DNA of 64,000 nucleotides from Gnetum montanum (Eukaryota > Streptophyta > Gnetopsida > Gnetales > Gnetaceae). Under the pieces are notes generated by a model. It saw only the letters and a program-made list of their open reading frames with translations. It made no database searches and had not been told where the DNA came from. The position numbers and the translations under genes were made by a program. Below, piece after piece: positions 1 to 9,752 of the stretch. The number at the start of each line of letters is the position of its first letter. Within the stretch, counting starts at the first letter, position 1. The stretch is from NCBI GenBank assembly GCA_015680685.1, contig MNCI01026944.1:8703-72702 (forward strand), given 5' to 3'.

Positions 1-221
1 GGCGCTCTCGGTGTGGGCGCAGATGAAGCTGCGGCTTGGGCAGTAGCGTGTGACTGAGGCTGTACCTGAGAAGGCGCTAGTATAATGAACGGCAGCCGTG
101 AGGCCCCAGCTGCTGCTGAAGAAGTAGTTGGCCCCCTTTGTGAGTTGGCGGGCACGCGCAAAACAAAAGGCTGCTTTGGCGGCGCCTTACGCTCACCGTC
201 CGTACTTACCACAGTGATTGT
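1..221 (-). pseudogene. Gag-to-protease linker of element C, continuing past a TAG
   Basis: Immediately after the gag stop the same minus-strand frame stays open to the window edge. It encodes a Pro/Ala/Ser/Gln-rich linker including the phrase KQPFVLRVP. Elements A, B and E have the equivalent segment between the zinc-knuckle relic and the protease (for example PFVVQVLP in A). The TAG separating it from gag is therefore probably a CAG-to-TAG nonsense mutation rather than the natural end of the polyprotein. The protease itself would lie left of the window. Confidence 0.6.
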
Positions 222-2195
222 CTAAGGCTCGTAATTCGTGTTCAACGGATCCTTGTATACATGTAATGTCTGGTTTTCTGGACGCGTGGGGTTACTGCTG
301 TCTAGTTTCAGATGACCTTCGTCGATCATGCGTTGAATATCAGCTTTCAACGCCCAGCAGTAATCCGTGTCGTGACCACACATCTGGTGGTAGTCACAGA
401 AACGGTCCAGCCTGAAAGATCTCGGAACTACCGGCTCGTTAGGCAGAGCTGCAGAAGGATCCTTTAGCAATTCACAATTGCGTCTGTGACGCTTCAGGGC
501 TTCCTCAGACACCTTCTTAGGCTGAATGTGTCCGGCTGCTAACAGTTGTTTCAGCAGTTCAGAATGTTTCACTGGGAGAGCCACGTATTTTGAGCGGTCT
601 TTACGTTCAAAATTCGGCTTTGGCTGGGGGGCCTGTTCAGGGGCAGCCGTGGCCTGGCTGGTGCCGGCACCAGCCGTGGCCTCAGGCGGCGCTGTTACTG
701 GAGCTTTCTTGTTTTTGTTCTTTGCATTCTTAGTCAACGCAGCTACAGTAGTCGTCGTTGCCTTGCCTTTATCCTTGGCTTTACTGTGCGTGTTCTTGTA
801 GGCGATGTACGCCGGGTCTTTGCTAGCCTCCGCGGCATCTTGGATGCTCCGGACCTGAGCGAAGGCCTGGCGTATGTCTCCAGGGGAAAGATAATACAGC
901 TTTGACTTAATAAAGTCATTGACCACTCCCTTGAATATGGCCAGCAGGTGGAAGTCCGCAATTGGATCGCGGATCTCATTCAAGGTAGCGTTCCAACGCT
1001 GTATGAACTTTTGGACCGGCTCGAGCGGTTCTTGTCTCACCCCCATAAGCTGTTCCAACGTGACTTCCGGCTTCATGTTGTATCTGAATCGGGTCACAAA
1101 TTGGGTCAGCAGCTCTTCCAAGGATGAGATGGAAGAGCGTGGGAGAGCTCTGTACCAGTTAAGAGCCTTCCCTGTTAACGACATCGCAAAGACTCGGACT
1201 AAAGTATGCGGCCACTGTTGCAACAACAAGGATTCGGATCTAAAGGTGGCCAAGTGAGTGTTGGGATCCCCCTCCCCATTATACTTGGTAAAGTGCGGGA
1301 GGGACATCCCTAGAGGCAACGACAGCATGGGGACCGCTGGAGTGATCGGATCATCCTGATAGAAATCCGTGATCTGAATGGTATCAGACCCAGCGGTCTT
1401 GAGGCGTCGAACCTCTTCGGTAAGCGTCTGGATAAGCTGGAACGCTTGATCGAGACCTGGCGAGGAAGGTGTGTGTGCCGCAGGCACAGGAGCAGGAGGT
1501 TGGGCTGGAAGGGCAAGCCTAGGAAACTGGAATGCAGGAGGTGGTTGGCTAACCGCTGGTGGAGCAGGGATCCCTGCAAGCTGGGGGGCCTGCGAAGGTC
1601 TCCATCCACCGGTCTGAGACAAGGGGTTAGCTGCCGCCTGCTGTGTAGCATAGTGATAAGTATATCGAGGAAGCACTTGCAAAAATTGTGCCGCAGGTGT
1701 AACCGAAGGCTGTGCATCATAAACCACAGACGGGTACTGTTGCACAGCAGGGTCGGTCCACTGACTTGTTGCAGGGTGTTGAACAAAGGTCTGAAGCAGC
1801 ACGTTTACGGTATGTTGCTGAGTCGGCGGGGGCAGAAACCTTTGCGCTGGACGAGTCATGGGTACAGTGTGAGCCTGTACCTGAGGGATAAACTGAGGCG
1901 CAGTGGTTGCCGGGATCATCGCCGGGATGCCGAATGCGTGATGGGACGGACCCACCCCTGCATCATGGCGCTGTTGTTGTGTTTGCCACCCAGACGGCTG
2001 CGTCTGGGCTAGCGGGAAGCCAGCAAGTTGTGCCGGCGCGGTTGCAGCTAGGTTAAGAGAGGCTGCCTCTCTGTCAAAAGGAAACAGCGGATCTTCTTGC
2101 GTGTGGAGGGGCAGAGTATGGAACGAATGTTTCGACAGGGCCGCGAATTCATCCTCTGCCTCTTCCTCATGCTGAGGTTCCACCACAAGTTGCAA
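222..2195 (-). CDS. gag: Gag polyprotein of element C
   Basis: A 657-codon open frame for the capsid/nucleocapsid precursor that packages element RNA in cytoplasmic particles. The N-terminal third is Gln/Pro/Ala-rich and low in complexity. A retrotransposon gag core follows (about residues 290-420, with LTGKALNWYRALP and PLEPVQKFIQRWNATLNEI), then a Lys/Ala-rich linker. A compact CCHC-like knuckle, CDYHQMCGHDTDYC, lies near residues 600-617. The start codon is uncertain: 2195 is a TTG and the frame continues upstream to an ATG at 2534 through several TAG codons, so the native product was longer. This is the longest uninterrupted gag frame in the window. Open frames on the opposite strand here are shadows. 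Confidence 0.9.
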   Translation of the reverse strand: MQLVVEPQHEEEAEDEFAALSKHSFHTLPLHTQEDPLFPFDREAASLNLAATAPAQLAGFPLAQTQPSGWQTQQQRHDAGVGPSHHAFGIPAMIPATTAPQFIPQVQAHTVPMTRPAQRFLPPPTQQHTVNVLLQTFVQHPATSQWTDPAVQQYPSVVYDAQPSVTPAAQFLQVLPRYTYHYATQQAAANPLSQTGGWRPSQAPQLAGIPAPPAVSQPPPAFQFPRLALPAQPPAPVPAAHTPSSPGLDQAFQLIQTLTEEVRRLKTAGSDTIQITDFYQDDPITPAVPMLSLPLGMSLPHFTKYNGEGDPNTHLATFRSESLLLQQWPHTLVRVFAMSLTGKALNWYRALPRSSISSLEELLTQFVTRFRYNMKPEVTLEQLMGVRQEPLEPVQKFIQRWNATLNEIRDPIADFHLLAIFKGVVNDFIKSKLYYLSPGDIRQAFAQVRSIQDAAEASKDPAYIAYKNTHSKAKDKGKATTTTVAALTKNAKNKNKKAPVTAPPEATAGAGTSQATAAPEQAPQPKPNFERKDRSKYVALPVKHSELLKQLLAAGHIQPKKVSEEALKRHRRNCELLKDPSAALPNEPVVPRSFRLDRFCDYHQMCGHDTDYCWALKADIQRMIDEGHLKLDSSNPTRPENQTLHVYKDPLNTNYEP

Positions 2196-2534
2196 AGCCT
2201 AGCCTCTGGCCATGACCAACTACGCCATAATTTCATGTTGGTGCTCGGTCAAGGGGATTATGTCATAAGCCGTTGGCTTAAAATCATGACCCCCCCAATG
2301 GAGCGCTTCAAAGTTTCGCTTTGCCTCCCACTCGGCTCGGCTAAGAGCTAGCTTCGCCTAGATCTTAACGCATATTAAATTGTATTCTTCAGGGGTTATG
2401 GCCGGAAATATAGGCTCTTTCCCCTAAAGCCTCAATGATCGGCGCAATGGTCCCTGAGGTCCCATTACACTGGGGGTTGGCCCTGTGACCACCGTAGGAT
2501 TCACAGGCGCAACACCCAGATCGAGGGTAACCAT
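2196..2534 (-). pseudogene. N-terminal Gag extension of element C with TAG nonsense codons
   Basis: The gag frame extends upstream to an ATG at 2534. The segment aligns by eye with the N-terminus of A Gag (42588-42268): both have a basic patch (LRRSLRL versus RQSLRL), then EEYNLICVKI versus DQYNFICVKI, then a Trp/Tyr-GG-H/Q motif and a Pro-rich turn. It is broken only by TAG codons, two of which sit where A has glutamine (CAG). This suggests C-to-T change at CHG methylation sites, without frameshifts. Confidence 0.65.
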
Positions 2535-2787
2535 GGCAGTTGTGTTTGAGTGAAAAGAGTCCATTGATCAGTGAAATCGAGAGTGACTGATAATCGGATC
2601 TAAAAGCGAATGACTGGCAACAAAACGCACAAAAGGCTTTCTACCCTGACGGATTTCGAAGAAATCGTCCTTGCGAACCGATCTATACCACACGATTGAC
2701 AGTAGACTTCCCTGGAGGTATCACGTCTATGGTTTAGGGTATGGATCTCAAACAGGGTTACCAGAAATATTCGGATCGGAGCCTGAA
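2535..2787 (-). other. Untranslated leader of element C
   Basis: Non-coding stretch between the primer-binding region and the gag start. I see no coding potential or recognisable repeat in it. In other LTR retrotransposons this interval carries the packaging signal, but nothing here identifies one. Confidence 0.5.
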
Positions 2788-2804
2788 GGCCCTCCTTCTA
2801 GCGC
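2788..2804 (-). other. Primer-binding site of element C
   Basis: The plus strand reads GGCCCTCCTTCTAGCGC; the same block with A/G variation occurs at the same distance from the LTR in B (34616-34633) and A (43310-43326). It lies 8 nt inside the LTR edge, where the minus-strand DNA primer anneals. It is not the tRNA-Met or tRNA-Asp pattern, and I could not assign the tRNA. Confidence 0.6.
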
Positions 2805-3633
2805 TAGAAAACTGTAACGACGGAAAACGTCGGCAGCTAGAAATACTGACCGAAATTCCATGTACACAGCTTTAACCACAGATCCGCGCGAGGGCTAAGC
2901 TGGAAAAACGAATCCGCGGTGCCCTGAACGGTCTTGTCGATCAGACAGGGACTTACGGGTCAGTAAAATCGATGACGATTATGAATTTTTGCGTGCTGTG
3001 ATTTGGTGCGAGAGATCGTAAAACGGGAAGACAACGACGTAGATGGATCGGTGTGAAAATAACGCCAAAATGCCGAAGAGATGATAATCGGGAGGGAAAA
3101 CAAACGTGTACGTCACAAAAATCAAAGATCTATGTTTCACTGCTGGATCGGATGTATGCTTGCGTGTATATTACGTTACAATGGGAGAAGCCCCCAACAA
3201 CTGGATATCAAATGAGCACAAAACAACAAGAAAACTGTCTGGACAGAAGTCTGATCTACCTTGTAGGCCAAAGCTTAGGTGCAGGAATGGTCAAGCTCTG
3301 AAGTCTGTCGATCTTTCGAACGATAGAACCTACTGAATGGGCAAGACAATTCTGCAATTCCCGTTTCACTTCTTTGCTTCGGGTAGATCTACTGTTAGGG
3401 CTCGGGCGCGCTGTGTTCTGTTCTTGCTAAAGGATGGTGTTTGCAGCGATTATCAAAAGGTTGCTCTTGTTTTTCTGTTCAAGGCGATAAATGTTTCCTT
3501 GCTCAGAAAATGCTCTTGTCCTCTTGATCTGCTGCCAACGAAAAGCGATCAGTGCTCTGGTGCTCTGGTTTGTTAACTTGTCCCCCCCGTCAACCCCCCG
3601 AATCTCCCCTCCTTTTATATTTGTCAGCCGGGA

Positions 3634-3641
3634 TATTTATA
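3634..3641 (-). promoter_or_regulatory. TATA box in LTR of element C
   Basis: TATAAATA on the minus strand inside a GC-rich context. The same octamer occurs in the LTRs of B, D, F and G, and it separates the repeat-rich U3 from the simpler transcribed part. Confidence 0.65.
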
Positions 3642-4099
3642 GGCCGTGACACGCGCAACTCTGATGATGTGGGCCCGAATGTCGCGGATCCTATTGACGT
3701 GATTCTTTTAAGTCGAACTGCGACTACGCACAACACGCTCGTTTGCGTGCTATGCGTGTAAAGACCAGGCCCATGATAGGCGTGTCTTGGCTGCATTTGC
3801 GCTCGTTCGCGTTGTGCTGCGTGTATGAGCGTAACCTTGGTGTAACAACAACGCGCTCAAGATTGTTTTACGCTCATCACGCAACTGTGCGTGACGCAGC
3901 GTAAATGTAATATACACTCTCCACGCAGCTACGCGCGGTGGAGAGTAATCGAAGTGTAACTTACGCTCACCACGCAGCTGTGCGTGACGAAGCGTAATGA
4001 GCGCGTGCTTGTATTCTGGCCTACGCATGAGTACGCATCGCCGCGTAACGTGCGCAAAGATCAGTTGTTTAAGTGCTGCGAGAACGAATGCCAACCCGT

Positions 4100-4516
4100 C
4101 GTGTTTCTCTGGATCTTGCCTTTTGTTGTTCTGGAGCTTATTATGCTCATTACGCTGTCGTGCGTGATGGAGCGTAAACTTGTCCTTAGACAAAATTCGC
4201 CTTTAACTGTCTTAGAGCTTATTACGCTCATTACGCTGCTGTGCGTGATAGAGCGTACACTTGTCCTTAGACAAATTCGCCTTTAACTATCCTGGAGCTT
4301 ATTACGCTCATGACGCTGCCGTGCGTGATAGAGCGTAAACTTGTCCTTAGACAAATTCGCCTTTAACTATCCTGGAGCTTATTACGCTCATGACGCTGCC
4401 GTGCGTGATAGAGCGTAAACTTGTCCTTAGACAAATTCGCCTTTAACCGTCCTGGAGCTTATTACGCTCATTACGCTGCCGTGCGTGATAGAGCGTAAAC
4501 TCGTCCTTAGACAAAT
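4100..4516. repeat. 80-bp tandem array in U3 of element C
   Basis: About five copies with an 80-81 bp period, marked by CTTGTCCTTAGACAAA starting near 4179, 4260, 4340, 4420 and 4500. Each unit holds an inverted pair TTACGCTC...GAGCGTAA and a short palindrome-like GTCCTTAGAC. Further diverged GCGTAA/TTACGC blocks extend down to about 3730. Confidence 0.85.
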
Positions 4517-4585
4517 TTGAGGCGCGTTCTTGCTCAGATTACGAATCTTTGCCTGAGGCCGGCCCACAATTTTCACGGTGTTTCA

Positions 4586-5216
4586 GCATGTCGATGATGG
4601 TGCAACAAAAAAATTAATATCTTTTTCCATCATCGAAAAATTGGGACTCATCGAACAAGTACAAACCACAACAACCTCTTTCTTGAGATCCTTCAGTGGT
4701 CCCCGTGTGGGAGTGAAAGGCATGGTTACCTTAGATTTCATAGCCAGAGACCAATTCCCTACATCAGCTAAATTCATAGTGGTTGATGAAATTCCAGGGT
4801 TTAATTTGATCTTAGGAAATCCTTGGCTAGCTCAACTTAAAGCCGTATCTTCACCAATCCATCAGGAGATACATCTACCTTACGAGGGTGGTGAGATCAT
4901 CATACATGGGGATACAACACCATTGATCACTTCCTCATACCTTGAGGTAGGTCAAGCGTCAAAAATTGAGTTCGTCAAGCCTAAACAAGAAACCATGAAC
5001 ATATATCAAAACATGAACCCAATGTTGACTCAAAATCCAACTAGCACTGAAGAAACACAAGAAGACATAGACATAGAAGCCATTCCTATTGATATCTCTT
5101 GGTTAGAACTACCCTTTGACATCACCGATGAAGGGGAAGGTGAATATAAAATCATACCCATATACCCAACCCCACACATTAAGCTACAAAAGAGCAAGAG
5201 GAAACTCAACAGCTAA
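4586..5216 (+). pseudogene. Aspartic protease region of element D (5' interrupted)
   Basis: Retroviral-type aspartic protease that would cleave the Gag polyprotein. The frame starts at HVDDGATKK, the active-site region, directly after the LTR end of C, so the N-terminal part lies beyond C. The central part FIVVDEIPGFNLILGNPWLAQL and SSPIHQEIHLPYEGGEIIIHG match the A protease almost residue for residue. The tail is acidic and ends with TAA after KLNS. The active-site triplet is DDG rather than DSG or DTG. Confidence 0.85.
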
Positions 5217-5219
5217 AAC

Positions 5220-5714
5220 GAATGAGACAAACTGTCCAAAATGAAATTAAACTACGAATTGTTTGAAATAACGTTAAACTATGAACTATCTGAAATGACG
5301 TTAAACTAAAAATTGTCTAAAATGACATTAAACTACGAATTGTCCGAAATGACGTTAAACTACGAACTGTCTGAAATGACGTTAAACTACGAATTGTCTG
5401 AAATGACGTTAAACTACGAACTATCCAAAATGATATTAAACTACAAACTATCTGAAATGACGTTAAACTACGAACTGTCTGAAATGGAATTAAACTATGA
5501 ACTATCTGAAATGATGTTAAACTACGAACTGTCCGAAATGACGTTAAACTATGAACTGTCTGAAATGATGTTAAACTACGAACTGTCCGAAATGACGTTA
5601 AACTACGAACTGTCCGAAATGACGTTAAACTACAAATTGTTTGAAATGACGTTAAATTACGAACTGTCTAAAATGACGTTAAACTACGAACTATCTGCAA
5701 TGACAGTAAACTAG
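5220..5714 (+). repeat. 27-bp minisatellite encoding a 9-residue repeat
   Basis: About 18 units of a 27-bp repeat with core ATGACGTTAAACTA. Because 27 is divisible by three the frame stays open and reads MTLNYELSE repeats, in the same phase as the upstream protease. Units vary mainly by transitions. The array appears much larger in B (30500-31615) and as a single remnant in A (near 38360). Confidence 0.9.
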
Positions 5715-6299
5715 CCATGGTTAGAAATGGCTGGTTCCATTTAAAACTTCTTGAAAATGTTACCACCTTTAGCCCACCATGGCATAAAACTGGTAATCCT
5801 TTCTTTAACAACATATGCAACAATCCATCAAGACTTTAAATTGATGTACCAAACCTAAAATGGCTTTAAACTAGAGCCAACAAAATTACAAATTTACAAA
5901 CTCTCGTAATCTTACATTGAATTTTCACTTACAGGTTACAAGTTACAATTCAGATTCTTGCACGGTCGTTGCTTTCTTTTCAAAGTATTTACCTTACATC
6001 TTTCTTTACACTTTAGAAATTTATGTTACATTTAGTTGTAGAAATATACTCTAGAAAACAAAGAAAAATAATAAAAAACATAAAACTACAAACATACATG
6101 GCCTGAAAAGGCCTTAAACTAGCATACGGCCTGGAATGGCATAAAACTATCACTTTTTGCATTGCTTTTCTTTAATTCATACATTCTAACTCTATGTACG
6201 ATAGGTGTTACTTGATGTTGTTTTCTTCCTAGTTGATTTTTGCAGGATCTCGCAAGGACGTGGCATGACCATGCATGAAGCATCACACTTTACACAAGC
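5715..6299 (+). other. Non-coding internal region of element D with sparse AAACTA motifs
   Basis: No open frame with coding character. It holds scattered units such as GGCATAAAACTGG and GGCCTTAAACTAGC (near 5780, 6105 and 6135). It is the counterpart, in opposite orientation, of 29920-30490 in element B. Confidence 0.6.
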
Positions 6300-6940
6300 A
6301 AGGTAAGCATCAATCCATTATGACTATAAACTAGCATAGTCCTGGATCATGACTTAAAACTGATACCACAAAGTAGTCCTGGATCATGACTTAAAAATGA
6401 TACCATAGAATAGTCCTGACATCATGAATTAAAACTGATACCATAGAACAGTCCTAGATCATGACTTAAAATTGATACCACAGAATATTCCTAGATCATG
6501 ACCTAAAACTGATACCATAGAATAGTCCTGGCATCATGACTTAAAACTAATACCATAGAATAGTCCTGGATCACAACTTAAAACTGATAGCACAGAGTAG
6601 TCCTAGATCATGACTTAAAACTGATACCACAGAACAGTCCTGGATCATGACTTGAAACTGATACAACAGAACAGTCCTGGATCATGACTTAAAACTGATA
6701 CCATAGAGTTCTATCTGGTATGACACTAAACTACTACATCTATCCACCATGACATAAAACTAGCATGCATAGTCCACTAAGACTATAAACTAGTTTGCCT
6801 CTTCATAGTCCACTATGACTATAAACTAGCAATGCACCATCCGCTACGAAGCTAAACTAGCACCATCCAAGGGGTTATGAAGTGAAACTAATCCACGAAA
6901 GTCCGCTAAGACTATAAACTAGTGACATCATCGATGACCA
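6300..6940 (+). repeat. ~37-bp minisatellite (GATCATGACTTAAAACTGAT)
   Basis: Roughly 16 imperfect units with the core CATGACTTAAAACTGATACC, followed from about 6720 by shorter units of type GACTATAAACTAGC. The reverse orientation occurs in B at 29420-29900 and in the A tail at 18140-18530; a plus-orientation relative is in G at 50890-51240. All share ATGAC plus TNAAACT. Confidence 0.85.
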
Positions 6941-8045
6941 GGAAAAACTTGAAAAGATGTGTCAGAGCAATGAGCTGTTCATGTTCCACAAAGACTTGTT
7001 GCATGATTCATCTCATGGGCCCTAATGAGGCTAATGTTGTTCATGATTCTATCTACTTTGAAAATTGCATGTGCTAACTCCATCACCTTGTCTAAAGTGT
7101 TTAGCTGACTGTTTCATTTGTGGTTTTCTTGTCTTCTTGGAGTTGTGTTTGTAGGATGACACTTTTGAGGCATTCGTGCATAGATGCACTTCATCATGAC
7201 AACAAGGTATCATATTTTTCCTGATGCATGCAACTGGGTTAATCAATCCGTTCATAAGTACATTCCTGACTCCTAATATATTCCCTATTCCCCATCATGC
7301 TCTTTTATCCTATTCAATTACATCCCCCTTGATACATTCCACCCATCTCAAAACTCATGATACACTATTGCACACTGTAACTCTCTAAGCAGTTACGACG
7401 CAAAACATGATACATAGTACATGATGCAAAATGCAAGTGCTCATACACAAGCATGGCACAAAAAGAAAGCTCTTTTAAAAATACAAAAAGAAAGGAAAAA
7501 AAACAAAAAAAATGGTCAAAGAGAAAAATGCACGGAAAAGGTCTTCAAGACCTCGTTAACAGAATAAACAAAAGACTATTGGCCATTCTCATACAAGCCC
7601 CAGACAAGAAGGTAGTTTTCTTGAAAAAATAGTTACACTCGTGTCTGAAAGAGACCATGTTGCACATCATTGCATGGCTTTGGCTATTTACAACAGGCCC
7701 CGCTAATAGTCTATAAGAGTCTCGTTTCTCCAAAGAACGCACCTCCTATGTCTTGGTTCTGAGTCTGCTAAAAACCTAGCTATTGACAAGGACCAATGAC
7801 ATGACTTGTGCACAAGAGAGCATTCCTCTCCCACAAATACCAGAGGCAATCATAGCCCTTAACCTCCTAGCTTCCCTGGTTACAATCGATTCCCTTGCAT
7901 CTTGAACCACATTTCCTCAATCCCATGTACTTTTGAAAATGGTGCGATGACACCCATCCAAGGGCTGATGGTTAATGTTTGATGCTTTATTGCTCATGAT
8001 GGTCTGCACTTCTTTGTCAATGCCTCTTGGGTGGATTCCTCCAGA
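6941..8045 (+). other. 3' internal tail of element D
   Basis: Non-coding tract between the repeats and the polypurine tract. It has an A-rich stretch near 7450-7530. The small open frames here are not supported by similarity or composition. The tract corresponds to 28327-29340 of B (minus strand), sharing for example the segment about rapid loss of GATTCATCTCATGGGCC near 7010. I see no gene. Confidence 0.6.
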
Positions 8046-8063
8046 CGTCAACAAAAGGGGCCA
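8012..8063 (+). other. Inverted repeat and polypurine tract of element D
   Basis: CTTTGTCAATG at the left and GTCAACAAAAG at the right form an imperfect stem around a loop containing GGATTCCTCC. The right arm runs into the polypurine tract ACAAAAGGGGCCAA (ending at 8063), which primes plus-strand DNA just before the LTR. Confidence 0.7.
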
Positions 8064-9648
8064 ATGAAACACCACTAATTTTGGCCTAACACTTTTAGAC
8101 AAGAATCAAGCTAAGTTATACTACTGCCCAACATGAGTACAACGTGACCAAACTTGGAGGTCTCCAAAACAGCCCCCGATGTTTCATGATTCAACAGACA
8201 AGGTCCCCCTAGGGCCCATAGGTGACTGCACCAACTTCTAGCATCCAGAATCAAAATTTTCAGGTTCAAAATGTTTGGTTTTGGCTAAGTACACTTTGAT
8301 TACTTTTTCAAACACTGCACAGCATAAGGATCAGCGTCACCAACTTTTAGAGCCCCAAAAATGAGCCAAAATGACTTGATTTCAAGGGTGCAAGTCATCC
8401 TCAGGGTCCACTATTGAGAACTATGTGTCCCAGCCTTTAGAAATTTCAGATTTTAGCTCAAAATTGCAAGTTTTGGAGGTCACATTGCAGGTCACACTGT
8501 AGGTCATGCTCACGTTGGGCAGTCAAATTTCTCTTGTCGTACATTTTATTATAAATTCCCATTTGTGGGCATGTCAAGCCCTCATGGTCTAAAACACAAA
8601 AAAAGAATATAATTTTTCAAGCGAGCTAGAGCCAAAGATAATCCTTCTAAATAATCCTTCTAAATTTTTATCGCTTGAGGGCTTGTCTTTCTAATTTGTT
8701 TGTATTTTCATGGGCTTGAATGACCCACAAATTGTAAAATACATTGAACCTGGTCAAAGAAGGAAAATATCCAGCACACATCCGACTCGTGCCAACTATC
8801 CATGGGACACATGTCACTAGATCGTTTTTCCTCTTAGTTCCCAGCCATTGAGTCCATTCTTGAAAACCCTAGCCAAACACTAGCCCAACCCTATAAATAC
8901 CCTATCAATTCACACAAACTAGGAGGCAAAAAAGAAGAAGATTGAAGGAAGCAAAAAGAAGAAGATGGAGGGAGGAAAAAATTGGAGAGATTGGAAATTC
9001 TGAAAAATTGGCAATTCTGAAAAATTAGAGAGATTGAAAATTCTGAAAAATTGGAGAGATTGGCAATTCTAAAAAATTGGAGAGATTGGCAATTCTGAAA
9101 AATTGGAGAGATTGGCAATTCTGAAAAAGGACAGAACTTGCAATCCTTGGGCACTCAGCACACTTAACTCCTGGCATCCAAGCATTTCTCACCCCCATCA
9201 TCACATCGTTGCATCATATCATCTCGGGGCTAGGCGTTTGACTTGCCATCCACATGTGTGCAACTACACTTTGACTGGTTCATATTCCTGTTTGAACAAT
9301 ACAATACAATTTCATTATTGCCTCCTATTTACATTATTTACTTTGGTTTATGCTTTGTTTACAATATAACTTTATTTACACTTTATTTATAATTCAGTGC
9401 ACTCTATTTACATTTCGTATCGCCGTTCGCATTTCGTTTACATCCTATGTACAATAACCCTAGTGCTAGCCATAGCTTATGCTCAGGGAAGTCCTTGGTT
9501 GATTTGTGTATAGATCATCCAAGGCACTCTACTTTCATGTTCTTTTCTAGCTTATCCTCGGGAAAAGGTAGGGTCAACTATGGCTGCCTGACGATCTCTC
9601 GGTGTCTGTTTCCCTTCTAGCCTTACACCGATGATTTAGGTTAGTACA
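8064..9648 (+). repeat. 3' LTR of element D (1585 bp)
   Basis: Starts TGAAACACCAC after the polypurine tract and ends TTAGTACA. The last 100 bp match the reverse complement of the B LTR start: TAGGGTCAACTATGGCTGCC, then CTCTCGGTGT, then GATTTAGGTTAGTACA. TATAAATA at 8892-8899 is the promoter. Just downstream, 8981-9127 holds about five copies of a ~26-bp unit (ATTGGCAATTCTGAAAAATT), followed by a CCTTGGGCACTCAGCACACT block shared with B. Confidence 0.9.
8892..8899 (+). promoter_or_regulatory. TATA box in LTR of element D
   Basis: CCTATAAATACCC on the plus strand, about 830 bp into the LTR and just upstream of the ~26-bp transcribed-region repeats. Confidence 0.65.
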
Positions 9649-9752
9649 ACTAGTACAATGCAGACGAAGGTGACATATGCACAACGAACAAAGATGAAGA
9701 GTGGGCGGGGATCAGATGTGTTTTTGGCCACAGGGGAGTCCTGATTGTGTGG

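Larger units (their letters stand above)
1..4585 (-). mobile_element. Element C: Tat-lineage Ty3/gypsy LTR retrotransposon, 5' part
   Basis: The 5' portion of a minus-strand retrotransposon: 5' LTR (2813-4585), primer-binding region (2788-2804), leader and gag, then running off the left window edge. The LTR ends at 4585 with GTGTTTCA, the terminus shared by all LTRs in this window, and the next bases resume the protease frame of element D, so C is inserted in D. The other target-site copy would be GCATG but lies outside the window. C is the innermost insertion of the left nest and has the best preserved gag, which fits it being the youngest there. Confidence 0.9.
2813..4585 (-). repeat. 5' LTR of element C (1773 bp)
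   Basis: On the plus strand the LTR begins TGTAACGACGG and ends GGTGTTTCA, matching the termini of the A and B LTRs. The TATA box is at 3634-3641 (minus strand, TATAAATA). The U3 part (above 3641) is packed with GCGTAA/TTACGC motifs and an 80-bp tandem array. The 3' LTR partner is outside the window, so LTR divergence cannot be estimated. Confidence 0.88.
4586..9648 (+). mobile_element. Element D: non-autonomous Tat-like element (protease, repeats, 3' LTR)
   Basis: Plus-strand element entered at its protease, because C interrupts it. The order is protease (4586-5216), 27-bp repeats, other repeats, a non-coding tract, polypurine tract (8046-8063) and 3' LTR (8064-9648). No reverse transcriptase, RNase H or integrase lies between protease and LTR. 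Its internal tail (about 6941-8045) resembles, in inverse orientation, the tail of B (28327-29340), so B and D appear to be one pol-less subfamily. Confidence 0.85.

Noticed and set aside
526-1257. Open frames on the plus strand across C gag
   Set aside because: Opposite-strand shadows of a GC-rich coding region; the minus frame has the gag domain and knuckle.
4100-4516. Regular repeats as a CRISPR array
   Set aside because: Units are directly tandem without unique spacers, the context is a plant LTR, and no cas-like genes exist.
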